Source: Sphaerosporella brunnea (taxonomy: Eukaryota; Ascomycota; Pezizomycetes; Pezizales; Pyronemataceae). Taken from it: a DNA stretch of 64,000 bases. The stretch is taken from the NCBI GenBank assembly GCA_008704415.1, contig VXIS01000069.1:103911-167910 (forward strand), written 5' to 3'. The translations under genes and the position numbers were made by a program. Positions 58,001 through 64,000 of this stretch are shown here, piece after piece. Every line of letters starts with the position of its first letter. Positions within the stretch are counted from its first letter, which is position 1. The notes under the pieces were generated by a model that worked only from the letters and a program-made list of their open reading frames with translations, was not told the DNA's origin and made no database searches.

Positions 58001-60876
58001 GTACTTACGGTGCTCAACATGCCATTCTGCCAGTTCTTCGAACAGCTGTTCAATCGGTTGTTGCGTTGTATGGACGACAACCAGGCCCAGTCGAGGAGCA
58101 AGGCGTTGAAGTCCATCACACAGCTGCTCTCAAAGGATCCCACAATCTTGAACCGAACCCAGGTCATTCCATACGTCATGAAAAAGGGCCAAGATGCAAG
58201 CCCGCTTGTGCGAGATTCGGCCGTGGATTTGCTTGGAAAGTGCATTGCAATCAAGCCGGAAATCGAGGGCATGGTGTGCAAAACTATTATCGAACGGTCT
58301 GTTGATACCGGTGTGGCTGTTCGGAAACGATCGATGAAGATATTGAAAGACATCTATCTGCACACCAAGAAAGAGAACCTTAAAGTCATGATTGCTGAAG
58401 CTCTGGTGCTGAGGATCAAGGACAATGATTTGGGAGTGGCGGAGCAGGCGAAGAAAACTTTCGAGGAAATTTGGATAGCACCCTTTTATTCTCTGATTGG
58501 CGATGATGAAACCGATGACGCCCCTGTCGATATCAGCCCCCAGCTGAAGCTGATTGCCAACGAGCGAGTGTCAGTAATCGTCAAGATCGTGCAAAAAGAC
58601 ATCATCTTGTCGGCACTGCATGATGTGATAAAATCGGTAGGCCTGGCTGCTGTACTTGGAATGACGGAGTCAACTGACATCGTGGTTCTATAGCTTTTGC
58701 AACAGGACAACAAGAACTCCAGCCGCAATTTCCGGGTTTGCAAAACTATGGTTGGATCTATGTTCGATGATTTACTAGATCAGAGTGATGAGTCAGCCAA
58801 GGTTGGTCAGTGATGCTTTTTTGACATTGATTCTGACCGAATGTAGGCCTACCGACAAAGTATCATGCAAACTTTGACCGTGTTCTCAAAAGCTGATCCG
58901 AAGCTCTTCACACCTGAGCAGCTGGTGCTCCTTCAGCCGTACATCGAAAACCTGACGGCCGAAGATTTACCGCTATTTAGGAGCGTCATCGTGATATACC
59001 GCCATGCTCTGCATGTTCTAACCAGCCGCCAAACCAAGTTTCTGGGTGATGTGCAATCAAGCCTTTTAAAAAATCTCACTCGACTACCATCCCCGGAACT
59101 GCGCGAAGTGGTCTGTTGCCTGTGGACCATTGCCGGTATTCTGAAAGACCCTAGCCGTCTTGTGCGCGTCACAATCTCATGCACTATCAACATTCAGAAA
59201 ACTAAAGGCAAGCCATTGGTCGAACAAATGGAGATCAAGAAGGTCGTCCGGACACTTTATATCCTGGGTCTCCTTGGCCACTTTTGCGATCTTGAAGAGC
59301 ATTCTTCAGCTTTCAAGGCAAGCTTCCCGCAGTGGAAGGGAACATTGGTTTCAGGTCTCATAGTGGACACTATTATACCATTCTGTGCGTCAGCCATTGA
59401 ACCCTCGGTCCGAAAGGCAGCTATAGAGAGCTTAGGTCACGTGTGCCAGACCAGCGCACCCCATTTCCTGAAGCATGAAGTACTGCAGATATTTGATGAA
59501 ATTTTCAAGACGCAAGATAAGGAGTTGATGAAGCTGGCTCTGTCCGGGATCAAGGGTTTTCTCTTGCTGGAGGAATCGCGCAGCGAACTTGCGAACGAAG
59601 AGGGTGGTGACAAGAAGGGCGATCATGCGGCTGGTCGTCTGACCCAAGCGGCCTATATGAACCAAAACGATGGCGTCAGTACGAGCTTAGCCCAGCGATA
59701 TCTAACGGACATCATATCGATAGCATTGGGAAGTCAGGATTCTTACGCGTTTATCGCCGTGGAAGTTATTGCCAGTATTCTCAGACAGGGTTTGGTGCAT
59801 CCCAAAGAGGTGTGTGCCCTTGCAACTTTGCCATTATCAGAGGTTCATTATTGACTGTTCACCAGCTTGTCCCTGCACTTGTTGCCCTCGAGACTTCCAC
59901 TGCGGGTGCCATCAGCCAACTCGCCTTCAGGGAACACAAAACTCTACACGCTAAACATGAAACAATCGTGGAACGCGGGTACATGGATGGTGTCCGGGAA
60001 TGCTTCCTGTACCAACTCAATGTCGTAAGAGATGGTGCAGGTGCAAGCGTCGAACCATATACCGCCAAACTGCGACCGTTGTACGACATCGTCAAGGAAG
60101 GTACCCGAAAGGTCAGGAAGAAGCTTTTGGACAACATTATCCGTAGCATTGACTTTGACCCTGGCAAGATGAACGTCGATAAGAAGCCTACGCACCTAGA
60201 GTATGCCAGGTTCGTCATCGGGAACTTGGCATTCCTCGACTATGCCACCACGGATGAGGTCTTCCAGGCCATCACTACCATGGAAAAGGTAGTTGCCGGC
60301 ACCGGAGTCATGGTCGCGCACTCGATTGAGCAGGATATCTTCTTTATCAAGCTCGACAATGATGAGGTAAACACGGATAGAGTCATTGACCCGCAGCGAC
60401 TAAAGGTTCTTTCCACCTGCGCGGCGATTTTGACCATGGTTTGGGCCGCTAGAACCTACCTGCGCAAGGCCTTCGGTATCAATGAAAATAAAATCCGGGA
60501 CTACAAAATCGGCAAAATCAAGATGACCGATCCGACCATGAACAAATCCCCTGGCCGCAATCCTAATGTCAACATGCAAACCGTGTTTGAACAGATTGAT
60601 AGTACGGCGTGCGGGCTCGAGAGCCAAAGCGACATGTTGGAGCAGTGCCGCCAGTTCGTGGAGATCCTCAGCGTGGATAATGAGTTCAAACTTGCGGCCG
60701 ATGGTGAAGAGGGCGACGACTATGAGTTTTCGAGAATGGGCAACTCGCCGGAGATGTTCAGTGATGAAGATAGGCCAGTACCTAATACGCCTAAGAAGAA
60801 GAGGAAGGGCAGCACCGACGCCGACAAGCCGGCGACTAAGAGGAGAAAGTCTCAGCCAACTAAGAAGAAAAAGTAA
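55095..60876 (+). CDS. SCC2: Cohesin loader subunit Scc2/Mis4 (NIPBL family)
   Basis: Hook-shaped HEAT-repeat protein that, with Scc4, loads cohesin on chromosomes and stimulates its ATPase. Seven exons: 55095-55188, 55252-55438, 55511-55647, 55707-58636, 58694-58801, 58847-59809 and 59866-60876, giving 1,809 codons. The N-terminus (to about 260) is mostly disordered and is where Scc4 would bind. The HEAT core carries the family blocks SKALKSITQLLSKDP, VRDSAVDLLGKCI, SVDTGVAVRKRSMKILKDIY and DNDLGVAEQAKKTFEEIWIAPFY, then KLFTPEQLVLLQPYIEN, CASAIEPSVRKAAIESLGHVC and THLEYARFVIGNLAFLDYAT. The end is a basic nuclear-targeting tail (PKKKRKG, ATKRRKS, PTKKKK). The intron at 58637-58693 must be removed to avoid a stop. 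Confidence 0.95.
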
Positions 60877-61282
60877 CGCAGGATGCTTTTGTAAATTTTT
60901 TTTTCACTTTCGTCATGTGTGCACGGTACGTCTTTGCTTGCAAGTTTGCAACTCGCATTGTATCACTATTCCTGTCCCATTGTTTTTCGCTTTATTTCTT
61001 GTCATTACGGTTGGTGTTTAACTGGAGTTTGTGGATTGGGTTTTTTTTTTGACTTTATTGTGCTTTGCAACGTGATGAAATGGCGGGATGATGGATGAAA
61101 ATCTTGCTGCTGGCCAGGCCTGTGGTGCGGTATCTTGGCTATATCTTTTTTTTTTTGTTTTTTTTTTCTGTGTGCATGTGGGGCTACACTATGACTGCGT
61201 TTGTAATTGATAGAATCGAACATCAGAATTGCAAGTTGAAATTTTTTGTGTAATACAAAGTAACTACATGTGTTGTGAGATT
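60877..61282. other. Intergenic, 3' of SCC2
   Basis: T-runs (60897-60903, 61041-61050, 61147-61168), as in a 3' UTR and terminator region. Nothing else is recognised. Confidence 0.5.
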
Positions 61283-61432
61283 TCAGTAACCCCCTAGACG
61301 CTCCCGGTGCGCGGCCACCCAGGTTTCGTAGAGCTCGGGAAACTCGGGCTGACGTCGCGGTGGTGGCTCTCGTGGTTTTAGCAGGCGATAGAGGAAGAGG
61401 AGGAAGAGGAGTAGGAGGAGGAGAGGGAACAT
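61283..61432 (-). CDS. Small single-pass membrane protein (49 codons), unrecognised
   Basis: From ATG 61432 the product is a leucine-rich membrane segment (MFPLLLLLLFLLFLYRLL), then KPREPPPRRQPEFPELYETWVAAHRERLGGY and a stop. The short amphipathic, non-repetitive C-terminus argues for a real micro-protein; the Leu codons come from a CTC/CTT-rich tract, which argues against. The frame extends upstream to 61621 with low-complexity residues. Function unknown. Confidence 0.4.
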   Translation of the reverse strand: MFPLLLLLLFLLFLYRLLKPREPPPRRQPEFPELYETWVAAHRERLGGY

Positions 61433-62423
61433 TGTTTTTGTTTTTTTTTGCTGTGGTTGTTGTTTATTGTTTAGCGTTGGTTTTTTTTTGTTGGTTGGAG
61501 ATGGAGATTGGGAGATAAGGGTGAAGAGGGGCTGAAGGCGGTTTTGAAGGCGGGCGAGCTGGGAAGTGGACGTTGAAGATTGAAGATTGTGGAGCTGCTG
61601 CAGAATAGAATAATCAATCATACAAACTCACCCAAACTTACCCACCAAAAACCGAGAAGCTTGACTACTGCATACACACAGTGTTACACCACACACACAA
61701 TTGATTACAAAGCTCACCTGACCTTCACCTTAACCTTTTTCTCTCCATCAAAAAACTGCCTAGAAAAAAAAGAAAAAGGGGGGGGGGGAATTGCACGCAA
61801 CTAAAAAAAAAAACCAAAGGTAATTTATAAAAAAGCTGCCATAATCCTAATAATCCCCCTTCCTTCCCTCCTTCCCTCCCTTCCTCCCTTCCCTTGCCTT
61901 CCCGCCCCGCCCGCCCAAGTTACGTACAAAGGGGATAAACAAAAAAAAAAAAAAAAACCCAGTCCCACAATGACGACAAAAAAAAAACCCCCGCTTGCAA
62001 TGAATAGTACGAGAGAGAGAGATAGGAATAAAGAGAGAGAGAGATTAGAGTACGCCCCCACCAAAAACACAAAAGCCGGGAAAAAAAGACCCAAGAGTGA
62101 CCGTAAAAACAAACAAAAAAAAAATAAAAAAATATTACAACGGCATATGGACTATATATCGCAGCCTGAGGAAAAAAAAAAAGAGAAAGTAAATGAAATA
62201 GGAATTATATATAACCCATGATACATAGGGAAAAAAAAAGATAAACGAAGGAACGACGCACCCATCCTCCGACTGACCCTTTTGCTAGATCTATCCCTCT
62301 CCGCCTCCGATGATTAAGTAGTAGATGGAAACAATAATATATACAACACATGAGGTGAGTGAGAAACGTTTCCATACCCCTCCCCCCACCATTGGCCATT
62401 GGGGGTTTCTGTCGAGGTTTCTG
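61433..62423. other. Low-complexity intergenic region
   Basis: Dense homopolymers and simple repeats: A-runs, a G-run at about 61779-61788, CTTCC-type repeats at 61860-61900, and GAGA at 62010-62045. No gene is supported. Confidence 0.6.
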
Positions 62424-64000
62424 TTATTCCAACATTTCCCTGACTCCAATGCGTTCACGCCTCGCCGGAATCTCCACATGTCTTGTTATTGGTCGCCCCT
62501 CGACAATCCTATTATTGTTATTGTCATAACCATAATCCGGTAGCGAATTCATTTTCAACGGTGGAAGCTGCAGATCGCTTTGTTGCAATCGCTCTTGCTG
62601 CAATCGCTCTTGCTGCGGCGGCGGCGGGAATGTTGAACCCGTAGGTGTGATTGCGGCCGGTGATCCGGTGGGCCTGTAAAAGGTTGTGGTGACGGGTGAT
62701 GGGGAGGGGTTTGTGTGTTGCGACAGCGGTGGCGGCGGGGGATACGCCGGATCGTACTGCAGTGTTCGTGGTCGTGATTCCATGGGAGACGTCAGGGACA
62801 TGCCGGGGTGTGAATATGGTGATTGACGACCGGAAGGGCCACTGCCGCCGCTTTGGATTTGTAGGTGGCTGGAAGATGTCAAAAAGGATGGCGAGTGCAG
62901 CGGTGCAGTATTTGGAGTCGGATTCCGGAGACTGTGCAGACTGCCATAGGAGGTGCTATGGCTGAGTTGTAGGGGAGGTGGCATTTCATTTGCGAGGGAG
63001 AAGGCCATAATAACGAAAAAGAACGAAGCCGACGCTAACTGCGCGCGGATCCGTATCCGGATGTAATTTCCATCCGGCCGTCGAAGATGCAGCATTTCGT
63101 CGTAGGTATTCATTCCCATGAATATTTGGTTCTCGGTGATGGTCTGGATTGCTGCACACATGGTTGATATCCTCGGCGGCCATTGCTTTGGCTCTCTGGG
63201 CCCCCGTTCCCGGATTTCCGCGTGGATCTTGGATACCAATTGCTCCACCTTCCCACGATCCGTGTCCAAAACAATGTCGAACAAGCTCTTTTGACCGTCC
63301 AGGTCCACCATGCGATATCCCAGCAGCTCCCTCATGCTCTCGGTAGACTTTGCCACCAGCAGTTCTGTCGTCAAATAGGCTGTGGCATTAGTTATTGGCG
63401 GAAGGCTGATTTTCAAAGGCCGTTGGGAACCTCGCTGATCCGAATAGTTAGATGCCCGGCTGAGAAGATCCTCTTGCAAGGACTGTCTTCGATAGAAGCG
63501 AGGGGCATCATGCTGCGATTTTAGAACCCTGTGTGGGCCACCCCGGGCTGAAGGAGCCATTGCAGATGGCGATGAAGGAGAAGAATAAACTCCAGGACGC
63601 TGCATTTGTGAAATTTCGAAGCTATGAGCTCTGGTGTCGTCCCGTAGACGTGGGCGACCCCTCTTCTTGTGCTGAACATCAACACACGTTTCCTATGAGT
63701 AGGACCAGCATCAGGACTTGGTTACGCCAGTGACTATCAACTTCAACTTACCTGCTTCCCTAATCCAACGCATCGCGGACATGGCCGACGTGCTAAAGCC
63801 CAGTCAGCAACCACTTAACTCAACCATGAAGTGTCACTCGCAGAAACAACGGATATTGGAACACGGTGTACTCTAATTCCCGTGGCCAATGAAGGGTTGT
63901 TTGAATGACTTCAATGTCTGAACACTGAAAGAGGTCAAGTTGCAGAATTGGCGGAGAATTTCCCCGGAGCAATCGATCGTCCGGGATGGTCTTTTAGCCT
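62424..64000 (-). CDS. PAS-domain transcription factor with Zn2Cys6 half-cluster (5' end outside window)
   Basis: Predicted fungal regulator, incomplete at its N-terminus. Exon 62424-63692 (423 codons to the stop) is preceded by a 59-bp intron and an exon at 63752-63792. Together they read ARRPCPRCVGLGKQETCVDVQ followed by KKRGRPRLRDD: the second half of a Zn2Cys6 cluster (C-x2-C-x8-C) and an AT-hook-like basic patch. A PAS-like domain follows (residues about 65-190 of the visible part): ATAYLTTELLVAKSTESMRELLGYRMVDLDG, LFDIVLDTDRGKVEQLV, MNTYDEMLHLRRPDGNYIRIRIRAQLA. The tail is Pro/Ser/Gln-rich, with two copies of a short QQERL repeat. The first half of the zinc cluster should lie upstream; 63793-64000 shows no CxxC pair, so it may be intronic. 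Confidence 0.8.

Overview
The window is nuclear DNA of a filamentous ascomycete, most likely Pezizomycotina. The evidence is dense GT-AG introns of about 45-70 bp with CTRAY-type branch points, and orthologues of ascomycete or fungal proteins (ATP25, ECM14, a Gef1-type CLC, Scc2/Mis4, URB1). Repeat debris is typical of the group: a Tad1-like LINE, a PIF/Harbinger relic and transition-rich dispersed repeats. I cannot name the genus. Exon joins were worked out by eye; every multi-exon model for a recognised complete gene sums to a whole number of codons and restores a recognisable family alignment.

Layout. 0.6-3.7 kb (-): nine-exon CLC chloride/proton exchanger. 5-6 kb (+): IAH1-type GDSL esterase, convergent with a free methionine-R-sulfoxide reductase (6.2-6.8 kb, -). 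6.9-8.2 kb: LINE tail and a dispersed repeat. 8.3-9.8 kb (-): ECM14 pseudo-carboxypeptidase. 11.6-15.8 kb (+): Sec7-PH Arf exchange factor. 16.5-16.9 kb (-): splicing factor Rds3/PHF5A. 17.6-20.1 kb (-): MATE transporter with an inverted-repeat element inside one intron. 20.9-21.5 kb (+): DUF202 membrane protein. 21.7-23.3 kb (+): DMT/EamA transporter. 24-25.3 kb (+): TauD-type dioxygenase.

25.9-34.5 kb is accessory and gene-poor. It holds a tRNA-like locus, an internally deleted P450, one low-complexity hypothetical gene, a tiny Cys-rich ORF and an AT-rich gene desert. 34.5-35.6 kb (-): NmrA-like reductase, divergent from URB1 (36.2-41.8 kb, +). 42-45.8 kb: relics (ankyrin, LINE). 45.8-46.5 kb (-): ARPC3. 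46.65-47.46 kb: a Harbinger element. Then an uncertain hypothetical gene, a prenylated ubiquitin-fold protein (48.7-49.35 kb, -), a perfect 50-bp hairpin (50.0-50.2 kb), ATP25 (-) divergent from the DcpS decapping scavenger (+) across only 126 bp, SCC2 (55.1-60.9 kb, +), and at the right edge a partial PAS-domain regulator with part of a zinc cluster (-).

The core genes are unrelated housekeeping functions: ribosome biogenesis, cohesin loading, splicing, mRNA decay, actin nucleation, mitochondrial ATP synthase assembly, vesicle traffic and ion transport. I see no biosynthetic cluster and no clearly new multi-gene system. The most unusual items are the related hairpin elements (MATE intron and 50.0 kb), the Harbinger relic, the tandem expansion inside ATP25, and a likely GC-AG intron.
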